A DNA stretch of 64,000 nucleotides from Terriglobus aquaticus (GCF_025685415.1 NZ_JAGSYB010000001.1:558001-622000), one strand, 5' to 3'. Shown: positions 10,071-19,670, counted from the first letter of the stretch. Made by a program: numbers and translations. Notes: a model not told the origin generated them from the sequence alone.

Positions 10071-11231
10071 ATGGTCGATCGCGCCAAACTCGCAGATGAG
10101 CAGAAGGCGCCCCTTGGGGCCTTTGTGCTCTATTTCCTTCGCCTCGGCGCACTCGGATTTGGCGGGCCGATCGCGTTGGCCGGTCGGATGGAATCCGAGT
10201 TGGTTCAGGAGCGAGGTTGGATTCAGCGGGAGGACTATCTTGAAGGTCTCGCTTTCGCACAACTCGCCCCCGGACCGCTCGCTGCGCAACTCGCTATGTA
10301 CCTCGGCTATGTGCGTGCAGGTGTGCTCGGTGCGACTGGGGTGGCTATCACCTTCATCGCGCCTTCGTTCCTTATGGTGCTAGCCATATCGGTGCTCTAT
10401 GTGCGCTATGACGGCTTGAAGTGGATGCAGGCGCTTTTTTATGGAATCGGAGCGGCGGTCATCGGCATCATCCTCCGTTCGACTATCAAACTCGGAGGCG
10501 TCACTTTAAAGAGAGATCCATTGTTATGGGCAATCTTTCTTGTGTTGGCAGCTTCGACCGCCTATACGGGAAGAGAAATCGTCTGGCTCTTTCTTTTGGC
10601 GGGTATCGTTTCGCTCGGCGTAAAAACCACGTCTTCGCGCACTGGCTCTGTGGCGATCGCAATCTGGCCCGCGACGCTAGGGCTCTCGGAGCCAGCGAGC
10701 AAGCACTGGGCATTGTGCCTGTTCTTCCTCAAATCGAGCCTCTTCGTCTTCGGCAGCGGTCTAGCGATTGTGCCTTTCCTGCACGGCGGTGTCGTTGATT
10801 CTCACCATTGGCTCAACGAGCATCAGTTTCTAGATGCCATCGCAGTTGCGATGATTACTCCTGGTCCCGTCGTTATTACGGTTGCCTTCATTGGATACCT
10901 TGCCGACGGCCTGACCGGTGCTGTATTGGCCGGCTTGGGAGTGTTCCTGCCCGTCTATTTGATGGTTGTGATTGTTGCACCGTTCTACCGTCGGCTCTCC
11001 CGCAATGACGGAATCAAAGCCTTCGTAAGCGGGGTAACCGCCGCTGCCACCGGAGCGATTGCCGGCGCGGTCTACATTCTGGCGCGTCACTCTATAAAAG
11101 ATGTTTGGACCGCTGCCATCGCGTGTCTCGCCTTCATCGTACTGTGGCGTTGGAAAGTGCCGGAACCTGTCATTGTGGCTGGCTCTGGAATCGTGGGGCT
11201 GCTCTTATATACCTCATTCGGAGGCAGGTGA
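10071..11231 (+). CDS. chrA: ChrA chromate efflux transporter (two-domain CHR family)
   Basis: The protein has 386 residues, the normal length for the long two-domain CHR family, and about ten to twelve hydrophobic segments. The first half contains RLGALGFGGPIAL and AQLAPGPLAAQLA; the second repeats this with FLKSSLFVFGSGLAIVPFL and MITPGPVVITVAFIGY. These duplicated G-F-G/P-G-P signatures mark ChrA. It exports chromate from the cytoplasm, driven by the proton gradient in characterised members. ATG starts 6 bp after the DUF1259 gene and the stop is 1 bp before the next DUF1259 ATG. The tight packing with chrB supports the call. Confidence 0.93.
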   Translation: MVDRAKLADEQKAPLGAFVLYFLRLGALGFGGPIALAGRMESELVQERGWIQREDYLEGLAFAQLAPGPLAAQLAMYLGYVRAGVLGATGVAITFIAPSFLMVLAISVLYVRYDGLKWMQALFYGIGAAVIGIILRSTIKLGGVTLKRDPLLWAIFLVLAASTAYTGREIVWLFLLAGIVSLGVKTTSSRTGSVAIAIWPATLGLSEPASKHWALCLFFLKSSLFVFGSGLAIVPFLHGGVVDSHHWLNEHQFLDAIAVAMITPGPVVITVAFIGYLADGLTGAVLAGLGVFLPVYLMVVIVAPFYRRLSRNDGIKAFVSGVTAAATGAIAGAVYILARHSIKDVWTAAIACLAFIVLWRWKVPEPVIVAGSGIVGLLLYTSFGGR

Positions 11232-11232
11232 A

Positions 11233-12306
11233 ATGCACTCAAACACATCATTACTCGTTGTCGAGTTCACAGCGGACATGACGACAACAATCTCTCGTAT
11301 TCAATCGGCCGGGTCCAACCGGATTTGTCAAAACACACCGGCTGCGCCTCAGACACGAGCGCATCGTCCGAAAAGACACTTCGACTGGCATCTGTCCGCT
11401 TCGCTACTTGCCGTTGGAGTGGCGACGCAGTTGATGGCCGAGGTCCCGAAGCAGGCCCGCGTGCTAATCGATCAAACCATAGGCAGTCCGGGAACATACA
11501 TACCCGAAGAAGGAGTTTATAAGGTTGTATTGCCGGAAACCAAAGCCACGGTGGTGCAGGATTATCAAACACTTTCTCCCAACTTTGGGCTGAATTCCTG
11601 GGTTGCTTTTACACCTGCTGTCCATCATGAAGCCCTCCTTGTCGGTCAGATTCTCCTTCTCGAGGACGAAGTGAATCCCGTGATGACCGCTGCTCTGAGT
11701 GCCGGGTTGGAAATCACCGGACTTGCAGACTCATCCACTTTTGACGGACCTCGATTGAAAACCCTCGATGTAACAGGTGTCGGAACCTATCAGAGCCTCG
11801 CGTCAGCCTTTCGCAAGGCGCTCGATGAGATACGACATACCCGTGTTGACGTCATTCGCCGTGGGGGGAGCGTTGCGCCACCAATGCTCTCACTCGACAG
11901 TTCTATCGATTTTCATCCGCTGGATGCGGTTCTCTCGATGAAAGGTTCGATAAGCGAGGGTGTGTATAGGGCGGCGATCGGTCGACGGGCGCTTTCCCAC
12001 GGTGAAACGATCGGAAGAGAGATGGGGATTACGAGCTGGATATCGCTCTCGGGCACCGATGAACGGGCATTCGCTCAGGGAGAGTTCGTCGCGACTTCGG
12101 GCGAACTTCAAAAGCTCCTAAGAGCAGTTTGTTCCAAGAATATGAAAATCGTTTCTATCCGAAACCATATGGTTGGTGAGCATCCTCAACTTATCTTCGT
12201 GCACTTCTGGGATCAAGGAAGAGCGATTGAAATCGTTAAGGCCGTACGATATGCCCTGAACGTTCAAGTAGGGATAACCACGGCCCCTTCCTTGGTTCGT
12301 GAATGA
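11233..12306 (+). CDS. Second DUF1259 protein, diverged
   Basis: The protein has 357 residues from the ATG at 11233, preceded by GAGGCAGG inside the chrA stop region. It has a long basic N-terminal tail followed by one hydrophobic stretch (HLSASLLAVGVATQL), either a late signal sequence or an anchor. Two DUF1259 repeats follow. The first repeat has lost the histidine motif (LADSSTFDGPRLKTLDV where the paralogue has HNH...MH). The second keeps a degenerate version (IRNHMVGEHPQLIFVHFW). It is probably a diverged duplicate of the gene before chrA, retained in the same operon. Loss of the putative metal ligands in one half suggests an altered or structural role. Confidence 0.8.
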   Translation: MHSNTSLLVVEFTADMTTTISRIQSAGSNRICQNTPAAPQTRAHRPKRHFDWHLSASLLAVGVATQLMAEVPKQARVLIDQTIGSPGTYIPEEGVYKVVLPETKATVVQDYQTLSPNFGLNSWVAFTPAVHHEALLVGQILLLEDEVNPVMTAALSAGLEITGLADSSTFDGPRLKTLDVTGVGTYQSLASAFRKALDEIRHTRVDVIRRGGSVAPPMLSLDSSIDFHPLDAVLSMKGSISEGVYRAAIGRRALSHGETIGREMGITSWISLSGTDERAFAQGEFVATSGELQKLLRAVCSKNMKIVSIRNHMVGEHPQLIFVHFWDQGRAIEIVKAVRYALNVQVGITTAPSLVRE

Positions 12307-12817
12307 GCTCGGCAACAGGCAAGGGTGGTCGTACGGAAAAGTGCCTTGATTGTATTCGACGCGACGGAGCAACCGACATGACTCCCCGCAATAACCAAAT
12401 GCAAGGCAACGATTTCGTGCAGAGCAATTTGTGCCATCGTCAGCTACGTTGTTTCGACTGCCATGAGGTCCATACCGACGCCGTCTCCAATCTGTTCGTC
12501 TCCGGGAAGAAGCTCCGCTTGTCCTGCCATACCAAAGAAAACGCTGCAGGACTGAAGGGCACCGCCTCCGAACATACCCATTACGCGGAAGGAAACGCCG
12601 GGAGCCAATACACCGCTTGCCCTATGCGGCGGATCGAACAGACGATCAAAGACAACTACGTCACGGCACACACATACCGGTTCATCACTCCAACAGAGAC
12701 GGAACATTCAGGAATTTAGATTCCTGCACATCTTGCCATGCCGATAAAACCACCGAGTGGGCGAACAGTGAGTTGAGAAACTGGTCTTCCACCTTTCCTT
12801 GGCGCGTTGGACAATGA
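12303..12817 (+). pseudogene. Decayed multihaem cytochrome c fragment
   Basis: The first frame (12303-12719) keeps one intact haem site, CFDCH, in the context HRQLRCFDCHEVH. Other sites are ruined by point changes: CLDCIR, RLSCH where CLSCH is expected, and ACPMRRIEQT where ACHMP is usual. After HTYRFITPTETEHSGI the frame ends at TAG, and the natural continuation DSCTSCHADKTTEWANSELRNW is in another frame up to 12817. Both a frameshift and ligand loss are therefore visible. The family is the periplasmic multihaem cytochromes with repeated CxxCH, often followed by TPRs. Only the middle of such a protein is present; the apparent ATGA overlap with the DUF1259 gene is probably accidental. Confidence 0.82.
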
Positions 12818-12895
12818 GGTCATCGACTCAACAAGCCAATTTCATTTGGACGATGGTGCTCTCAAGAACCTGTCGCCATGCTCAGGTCTTCGCCA

Positions 12896-15776
12896 TCAAA
12901 ACTCGTAATCCAAGGAGAATTGAATCCTCCGCGCAGTCAATGTTGAGATCGGGCGACCGAAGCCTGATTGCGATGAAACAGCAGAGCCGAACGCGCTGTT
13001 CAAGATGCCGACGTTCTCATGGTTCAGCAGGTTGAACGACTCCGCAACTACATCTAAGTGGCCCTTCCTGAAAGGGATCATCTTTAGGGCACGCAGATCG
13101 AAGTCGATGATCCCACTTCCACGAAGAGCATTCCGGCCATACCCGGCCGGCCGGAATGCAAAGGGGTAGATATGCTCGCGATTGCTGTCGAGACCGACGA
13201 TAGGATCATCGCGAAATCCGGTTGAAATGCTCAGGATCGGAGCGAACTCGAAGCCTGTCAACAGACGCATAAGGCGGCCCGGGTTCTCGTTAGCCACAGC
13301 GTCTGCCGGATCGTTCAGGTCCGGCCCAATCAACCATAGTCCGCTCAACGTCAGACGGTGACGCTGATCCTGAAGTGACGGCCCATACTCTCCCCGGAGG
13401 TTATAAGGATTGTGGGGCTGCTCTGTGTCCGTCGAGGCATTGTCGAGGGTCTTCGAGAACGTGTATCCCACGAGTAATTGGAAGTCGTCAGTGAACTGCC
13501 GATTCAGGGTCACTGTCGCACCGTTGTAATTCGAATGTGCGGATGTTGCGAACGCGTGGATTGCGTCATACGCCGGATTCAGGCGAATCGGCGAGAACAC
13601 CAGGTTTCCCAATTGTTGCGGGGTGGGAGAACTGACATCAAGAGCAGCGGCGTTCTGTGCGGTAAGAATCACCGGAGCCGCAAGGTTAGTGTTGATCGTT
13701 CGTCCAAGATGAACTCCGTTGACGAACTGATACTCAGCCTTGAGAGTTGTCTGAAGAGGAAGTGCATACTCGACACTCAGGGATGCCACTTCGCTGTAGG
13801 GATTTTGGAAACTTTGCGATGCTCTCCAAACGCTTGGTGCGACGGATGGCATCGGCAGGAGCGTCGATCCACTAGCCCGGTATGCAGACGTAGCCGCCGT
13901 ATCCTCCACGATCTGGGTGAACCCATTGTGCCCGTCAAGTTCCAGGAGCCGGTTGACCGTTGAGACCAGAAAACGGTCCTCAAATATCCCAAATCCTGAG
14001 CGAATGACCAATGACTTTCGAGGCGTCCACGCGATCCCGACTCTGGGGCTGAGATTGAGTGCGTGCTGAGGCAAAGACGCGGGGAGGTAATTGTCTTTGT
14101 ACCGAACACCGAAATCGACCGCCAAGTTTTGAGCCGGAGTCCAATGATCCTGCGCGTAAGCCTTCAACCGGTACTCCGTGAAGTTGACGTCTGGATTGGA
14201 GTAGAACGAGTGGATAAAGAAATCCGGGGCAGCAGCCGAGAATGCGTTCAAGCTGCTGAACACGAAAAGGCCGCGGCTCCCATCCGTGATGGCACTCCGC
14301 AGGGAGGTTCGGTCGAGACCTCCGCCCACCTGCACCATGTGTTTGTGGAGCTGCAGGATGGCAGTCTCTTCAAACTCGACATGCGTCTCAAACCGTCGGT
14401 TGTTTCCGGCATAGGGCGTCCCAAAGAGAGCGACGCCGGGTATGAGGACGCCCGGAAACTTAGTTGAGCCTGTACGTTCGACTGCGCGACGTTGAGACAC
14501 CTCGAAACTCGCTTTGTTAAGGAATGACTTAGACAACGTTGAAGTCAGTGTTCCATTCAGGCTGTTATCCGCCGTGAACGCTGAACCACGCGCGCAGACA
14601 TCGGCCAGCTCGTCCGTGTTGAACGCGTCAGAACCGTTACGGCTATTGGTGAAGGCATAGCGCAACATGCCCGACTGTTGATCGGTGAAGACACGATCGA
14701 GCCTTCCTGACAGCTCGGTCTCCTGATCGGTGGTCGGGAAAAGGGCGGTTTTAAGGATGAGTCCTTGTACCGGGCCCGGCTGCTGAAGAGCCGCGTTGAT
14801 CTGACTCACGACTGTGGGCTTGAGATCGTTGGCATCCTCTCCGTGAGCGATCTCCTGTTCAGCGGCGACGTAGTAGAACGTCCTGTCCCGTTGAAGTGCA
14901 CCACCTAACGCAACGCCTGCACGGAATCGATTCTCATCCGGCTTGTACGGGTAGATGCCCAGCGGAGGTGTGCCATTCAGAGCTCCGTTCTGCTCAAAGA
15001 TGAATTCGTCCCCGTGGACTTGGTTTTGACCTTCTCGCGTCTGTACGTCGATGGAACCGCCAGCCCCTCCACCTGACTCGGCCGCAAATCCGTGGTTGAC
15101 GATCTGGAAGTCGCTGATTGCCTCTGGGGACAGCTGCGTTCGGCTGCCGCCCGTGAATTCATCGTCGTTCCGGAACTCCGTCAAGATGGACGGAATTACT
15201 GGAGGGGCGCAGTCCTCCAAAGCCGAAGCCTCCGCTCGACTGTGCCAGGGATTGTTGCGAAAATACTGGATTCGAGGGTGTGGCTTGCGGCGACAGCAGG
15301 ACGAAGGTCAGATAGTTCCGACTCGGGATCGGCAACTCTTCGACCCGATCCCGGTCGATATTGATCACGGACGATGTCTGCGAAGCGTCGAGCGGCGATT
15401 GCTCGGCGCTGACGTTTACTTGCTGTGTCGTGCCGGCGACCTTGAGCGTGAAGGTGAGTAGCGTGTTTCGTCCTACGGCGACCGATATGTCGGATTGCTG
15501 GGCTGAGGCAAATCCAGGCGCGGCAACCTGAACAGTGTATGTGCCGCTCGGCACGTCGATCAGCGAGAAGTCTCCCTGTGTTCCCGACGATTGCACCCGT
15601 TTGAAACCGTCTGCTCCCTGAAGGGACACAGTGGCACCGGCCACAAAACTATGATCCACGGTATAGACCTGACCTGAAACGGTTCCGCTCTGGCCAAGTT
15701 GAGCTGACGCAGGGACCGTGAGAGTGAAAACGACGCAAATAACTCGTTGAACAGCTGAAAAACGTAGAAAGGACAT
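12896..15776 (-). pseudogene. Oar-like TonB-dependent receptor, broken by a +1 frameshift
   Basis: The ATG at 15776 starts a signal peptide (SFLRFSAVQRVICVVFTLTVPASAQ), then a carboxypeptidase-regulatory beta-sandwich (SGQVYTVDHSFVAGATVSLQ) and the start of the plug (RVEELPIPSRNYLTFVLLSP). Reading stops at VHLDGVPERR near 15159. The continuation, DEFTGGSRTQLSPEAISDFQ, is in the next frame and runs to the C-terminal strand FSLDYEF at 12896. Removing one base at about 15172-15178 joins the parts into ~960 residues, the normal length. Such receptors take up siderophores or large organics with TonB-ExbBD energy. Either a true pseudogene or a sequencing error; the decayed cytochrome next door favours real decay. 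Confidence 0.82.
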
Positions 15777-15887
15777 GGAATCTCCGGGTGAGCAAATACG
15801 TGGGTCCGCGCGATCAGTGCGCGGAAACGACGCTCCACGAGCGACAGCAAGGGCCGTCGCCAAGCAGAGTTGCGAACACCAGATCCA

Positions 15888-16196
15888 TCAAATTCGGAGA
15901 GGAGGAGGAAACTGCGGAGGGATAAAGGCGATCTTCGAAAAGAGCCGGTCAATGATTCGAAACGTTTGCTCCCACCGTGGCAGCAGTGTTGTTATCCACG
16001 AAAGACGCCCGGACGATGCGGCAATGAGCCTGCATACTAGCAGGACAAGACAAAGAACTAGTACCAGGAAGAAGACGCCCATCTCCGTGTCATTGCCGAG
16101 GCCAGGTGCGTCCCAGCGGTCGAAGAACTCGAACAATGGGATGACGAACGCTGCCAGAAGCAGCATCATCGTTCCGAATTGCATAAGGCGACGCAC
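15888..16196 (-). CDS. Small two-helix membrane protein
   Basis: The protein has 102 residues, with hydrophobic segments at about residues 8-25 (MMLLLAAFVIPLFEFF) and 40-60 (VFFLVLVLCLVLLVCRLIAA). A basic and aromatic tail (LPRWEQTFRIIDRLF) follows. The family is not recognised. It lies 111 bp upstream of the broken TonB receptor on the same strand and may share its transcript. Nothing in the sequence gives a function. Confidence 0.6.
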   Translation of the reverse strand: MRRLMQFGTMMLLLAAFVIPLFEFFDRWDAPGLGNDTEMGVFFLVLVLCLVLLVCRLIAASSGRLSWITTLLPRWEQTFRIIDRLFSKIAFIPPQFPPPLRI

Positions 16197-16291
16197 TCTC
16201 AGATTGTACGAGGTGGAAGACTCAGTCCGAGGTGCCCGTTCAACAGGTCGGAATCGTATATCGCAGATTTGACAGCGGCTCTAAAGCCGGT

Positions 16292-17407
16292 TCAGTCTTC
16301 TGAATCAACGTTCTTTTTCGCGGGGCTTGACGCGATCGGTCCAGATTCCTCTCTGACCTTTGCCAAAAGAAAATCTCTCAGGGCGGGAGTTTTCGCGGCC
16401 TCATCGCTCATGACGATCCGCCACTCATCCCCTCGCCGCGCAAACGCCATCCCGTACAGAGCCATCATCTCGCAGAGCAAATCGTATATCGGTGCAAACA
16501 CTTCGAGTGAATCCCACCCAAACTCGGAGAGCCAAAGTTCCTGCAACACTCTTTCCAATCGGGAGATCAGTTCCGCAATAGGGGGATTCTTTGTCAACAA
16601 CTGTCGAGCGCCCGGGGCTTGCTCCATTCCGTGCATCTCCAACCCGTGAAGGTGCCCGAGCAGGTAACCTGCGCAAATGAAGGTGTCGCCAAAGACCTGT
16701 TGGATTTCTCGAAAGGTTTCCGCCGCATTCCCTCCATCCCGGAATCGCTCAATCCACTTCTGGGAAGAAGAGAGACTCTGTTGGAGCGCTACGCAGAATG
16801 CCCGGTCGAAGTCCTCCATCGCCTCGGCCCGAAACTGCGCCGAGGACCGGCAGGCCGCGTATTCACTCCAGACATCCAGCGACTTGATGAAGGACTGGCG
16901 GGAGCGATCTCCGCAGTCAAGCGCATGACCGTATACATCAGGAAAGGTCTTGTAGAGGAGCCCTTCATGTTCGACGTGCGCCGCTTCGTGGGCGATACAC
17001 CCGCAAGCCAGCGCCTGCTCTTCGGGCTTTGTAGATAAAGTCATCAGACCGAGTCCAGGTCGCAGAACGATGTGAAAGCGGAACTCGTCTCCACGCTGTA
17101 CAGCAACCGTCCGAGCAAGTTCCATTGTCTCGGGTTGCTCGGTCATCTCAAGAGGGATGGCTCCGGCGGGCAAATCCTGCAAATCGCAAGCAGCCTTCCG
17201 TGCGTCGCTCGTAACGGTGACGCCATCGAGAGAGCGCAAGTCCATACCCGACAGTGCAAGCGCATACAGCGACTGCTCGATCGAGGATGCGATTGCATCC
17301 CGAATGTCCGATGAGTCATAGCAATCGATTGATATGGTGCACTTCGGGGGGAGCGGAAGGCTTCCTTCTTCATGATGGTGAAAATCTAGGAGGTAGTTAC
17401 CGCCCAT
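16292..17407 (-). CDS. Uncharacterised protein with HExxH zincin-like motif
   Basis: The protein has 371 residues from the ATG at 17407; a TTG at 17422 is an alternative. The central segment contains IAHEAAHVEHE (His at about 140 and 144, followed by H and E), an HExxH-type zinc-protease signature in a short helix. The rest is alpha-helical and Trp/Cys-containing with no signal peptide or membrane segment, so a cytoplasmic metallopeptidase-like protein is likely. It does not look like an ImmA/IrrE protein because no Xre domain is adjacent. It is isolated, 684 bp from the HxlR gene and 95 bp from the membrane-protein gene. Function unknown; activity is inferred from one motif only. Confidence 0.65.
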   Translation of the reverse strand: MGGNYLLDFHHHEEGSLPLPPKCTISIDCYDSSDIRDAIASSIEQSLYALALSGMDLRSLDGVTVTSDARKAACDLQDLPAGAIPLEMTEQPETMELARTVAVQRGDEFRFHIVLRPGLGLMTLSTKPEEQALACGCIAHEAAHVEHEGLLYKTFPDVYGHALDCGDRSRQSFIKSLDVWSEYAACRSSAQFRAEAMEDFDRAFCVALQQSLSSSQKWIERFRDGGNAAETFREIQQVFGDTFICAGYLLGHLHGLEMHGMEQAPGARQLLTKNPPIAELISRLERVLQELWLSEFGWDSLEVFAPIYDLLCEMMALYGMAFARRGDEWRIVMSDEAAKTPALRDFLLAKVREESGPIASSPAKKNVDSED

Positions 17408-18111
17408 CCTCAAGCCTCGCAACTGTCCGCGTAAAAGCGTATCGGAAGAGGATGTCGCTCGCGCGGATAAAACTCGGGAATTCGATACGTGTTGCGGATC
17501 GATCGAGTCTTGCCTGTATCTGTCCCGAGATCAACGGAGGCCCATCCAACTCATTCGGGGAAGAAACGTCTGCGGTGCGCCCCCGCAAACTGCCCTATAA
17601 ACCCGTGATCGGGGAGTTGGAAAACCGAACAGAGTACGGTTCCTGAGACCTTTAGCTTTAGGGGCCTGGACATACGTCTCAGGCTCCCCGACCGCAAAGG
17701 CAAGGGAATCCATCGCGCTCATAAGCGCGATTTACTCTGTTAGGGGTTTCCACACCCCAGGACGGCGCGTGACCGTCCCGACTCCATCATCGAACATCCC
17801 ATTGGAGTTGGCAATTCGATCGGGACGCCGAAGTAAAACCCACTCCCTCAGCGCCTGCCAGTTTTCTACTTCTAAGGGTTTAGTCCCCGTTGTGTCTTAC
17901 TGAACTTTCACCCGCTATACGTGTGTTTCATCGAATCGGGGAGGTTTGGGAACTTCGAATGTTCCGCGGCACTGCAACCGGTTTTCATGGCGCGAACGTC
18001 TCTGTCAGTAGGGCAACGGATCTGCAGATTAGTTTTTATGCACCCAAAGACTTGCCCAGTGATGAAGGGCGACGACACCTGAAAGACAGGGTCATACGCC
18101 GAGGGCCACGC
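17408..18111. other. Long intergenic region with one perfect hairpin
   Basis: No convincing gene is seen in these ~700 bp; the short frames present lack Shine-Dalgarno sites and recognisable composition. A perfect 8-bp stem, ATCGCGCT-CATA-AGCGCGAT, sits at 17712-17731 without a T-tract on either side. The region just before 18112 should carry the HxlR promoter. Confidence 0.5.
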
Positions 18112-18471
18112 ATGAGCCACACTCCAGAGGATTACTGCCGCTCGTGTACCGATACCGTTCACCTCGTCCAAGGCAAATGGAAGATCCACATCCTTTGCGC
18201 TATACGGACCGGTCCCGTCCGCCTAGGGCAACTGAGGCGCGAACTTCGGCACGCCTCAAAGAAAGTGCTGGCGGAGAATTTGCGGGAGTTGGAAGACGCT
18301 GGGTTAGTGCTTCGAAGGGATCTGGGCGGGTCAGTCCGCCATGTCGAATACGATTTCACCGAGGATATGCGGCCTCAGATTCACTCCATATTGGATCACC
18401 TTGCGGATTTTGGCGAAGCGCTCGGCTCATCCCGCCTAAATGCAACTAGCGCTGTTCGAACGAGAAGCTGA
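18112..18471 (+). CDS. HxlR-family winged-helix regulator
   Basis: The protein has 119 residues. The ATG at 18112 is chosen over an upstream in-frame start because GAGGG lies 7 bases before it and the HxlR core begins here. The N-terminus has CRSCTDTVHLVQGKWKIHIL, including the Cys and the GKW typical of HxlR. The recognition helix and wing follow (LGQLRRELRHASKKVLAENLRELEDAGLVLRRD). Members sense electrophiles or redox state through the N-terminal Cys; two Cys (CRSC) are present here. Its target is unclear, since neighbours are a toxin-antitoxin pair on the other strand (8 bp to the PIN stop). Confidence 0.88.
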   Translation: MSHTPEDYCRSCTDTVHLVQGKWKIHILCAIRTGPVRLGQLRRELRHASKKVLAENLRELEDAGLVLRRDLGGSVRHVEYDFTEDMRPQIHSILDHLADFGEALGSSRLNATSAVRTRS

Positions 18472-18478
18472 TGTTTGG

Positions 18479-19060
18479 TCAGAGGTCGGACAATCCATCT
18501 CTGATATGCTCGCGCATCGCGTCCACGCTCTTGCACAGACCTTGCTGTCGAAGGTCATCAAGGTACTCGTCTCGATTTTTGGGTGGGTTTTTGAGACTAG
18601 CGCGGTGGGCTATTGCTGCTTCTAGGACGAGACCGGGGAAAGCCTCAAACAGGGCCAGAACAAAGTCATCCGGATGCTGGGCTTCGATGTCGAAAGCGGC
18701 AAGGACATCAGATGGAAAGTCCGCCAGGTTCAGCGTGACGATCAAGCTCGAATCGGAGTGAATTGCGGCGGCGAGGACGTGCCGATCGTCGCGATCCGAC
18801 AGGCACAAGGTTTCAGTGTGGTGTTCGTATCCGAATACCATGGCATCCGGCAACGCTTGCTCCATCAGGCGCCGCGTGCGCTCCAACTTGTCGAGCGTGA
18901 TGTCGGGTCGATTCTCAAGGAGATTGCACATCCATTCCTCATGCACTTCGGCAGACCAGTGGGCACGAAAGGTTCCCGTCAATGCCAGGTACATGAGGAA
19001 GTTCCGCAGCCCCGCAGGGTAGAGGACATTGGCGTCGAAGAAGGCCCCGAGTGTCGCCAC
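18479..19060 (-). CDS. PIN-domain toxin (VapC-like ribonuclease)
   Basis: The protein has 193 residues. Acidic active-site positions are visible: the first Asp in GAFFDANVLYP, an acidic cluster in SAEVHEEW, and DRDDRHVLAAAI before the final strand SLIVTLNLADF. Length is above the ~130 of classic VapC because of a C-terminal helical extension (LVLEAAIAHRASLKNPPK). Family members cleave RNA in a metal-dependent way. It follows the antitoxin gene by 3 bp. The pair sits just inside the proposed island end, consistent with a maintenance role. Confidence 0.85.
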   Translation of the reverse strand: MATLGAFFDANVLYPAGLRNFLMYLALTGTFRAHWSAEVHEEWMCNLLENRPDITLDKLERTRRLMEQALPDAMVFGYEHHTETLCLSDRDDRHVLAAAIHSDSSLIVTLNLADFPSDVLAAFDIEAQHPDDFVLALFEAFPGLVLEAAIAHRASLKNPPKNRDEYLDDLRQQGLCKSVDAMREHIRDGLSDL

Positions 19061-19063
19061 GAA

Positions 19064-19513
19064 TCAGATCCCGATCTCCTGGTCGTAAGCAACAAGTTCA
19101 CTGAGAGCGGCAAGCCGCTCGGCGTGGGCTTTCCGTTTGTACGCCATGAGGGACTCGAAACGCACCCTGCGATGGGTGCCAACTTTGCGGTATTCGATCT
19201 TGCCTTCGTCCAACATTTGGATCAGGGAAGGGCGCGAGATGCTGAGCATGTCGGCTGCCTCCTGGGTCGTCAATTCGGCGTGGACCGGGATAACCGTGAC
19301 CGTGTTTCCGCGTCCCATTTCGTCGAGGATTCCGACCAGCATCTTGAGGGCGGAAGCGGGGAGAACGACCGTCTCATCTTCGGGTGCTCCGACGACCCGG
19401 AGGCGAAGCGGGGTTTTCGAGCGAAGCCGGGAGGAGAGTAGACGGCTGGTTTCCTCGGCCTGCTTGGCCTCGGACGGCGTGGGTAAAATCTGGGTCAGAA
19501 GGGCTTCCGGCAC
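19064..19513 (-). CDS. Antitoxin with excisionase-type helix-turn-helix
   Basis: The protein has 149 residues. The middle contains LTTQEAADMLSISRPSLIQM and KVGTHRRVRFESLMAYK, a MerR/excisionase-like winged helix that binds DNA. The region before it has ETVVLPASALKMLVGILDEM, common in antitoxins paired with PIN_3 toxins. It precedes the PIN gene, should autorepress the operon, and binds the toxin through its C-terminal helix (AERLAALSELVAYDQEI). Its promoter must lie in the 237 bp between 19513 and the tRNA half. Confidence 0.82.
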   Translation of the reverse strand: MPEALLTQILPTPSEAKQAEETSRLLSSRLRSKTPLRLRVVGAPEDETVVLPASALKMLVGILDEMGRGNTVTVIPVHAELTTQEAADMLSISRPSLIQMLDEGKIEYRKVGTHRRVRFESLMAYKRKAHAERLAALSELVAYDQEIGI

Positions 19514-19648
19514 GGTTTTAACCTCGTCTTATTATGGCTTCTATTCGTAGCAAACGCAACCAATCGAAGCATTCGCGGAGCGTTTTTGACCACAGCTCTG
19601 CCGCGTTGAAGCAGTGGTTTAGGGCAGAGGTCGTGGGTTTGGACCCAC

Positions 19649-19670
19649 GGGTCCGATAAGGGTCCAATAA
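19649..19670 (+). repeat. Tandem 11-bp arm repeats of a putative attachment site
   Basis: Two abutting 11-mers, GGGTCCGATAA and GGGTCCAATAA, lie 80 bp before the tRNA-Asp half. A near-identical pair occurs at 59559-59580 on the other strand, 79 bp before the tRNA-Glu half (19 of 22 positions equal). Directly upstream (19634-19650) is a degenerate T-arm-like GTGGGTTTGGACCCAC. The pattern fits integrase arm-binding sites inside an integrated element. Confidence 0.7.

Noticed and set aside
12799-13035. Short rightward frame after the cytochrome pseudogene
   Set aside because: It overlaps the C-terminal end of the TonB receptor and shows no haem motif or domain.
17712-17731. Perfect hairpin considered as a terminator
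   Set aside because: There is no T-tract on either side and no gene ends nearby on either strand.
18674-19441. Rightward frame of 255 codons opposite the PIN toxin-antitoxin genes
   Set aside because: Both genes on the other strand have clear domains; this translation has none.
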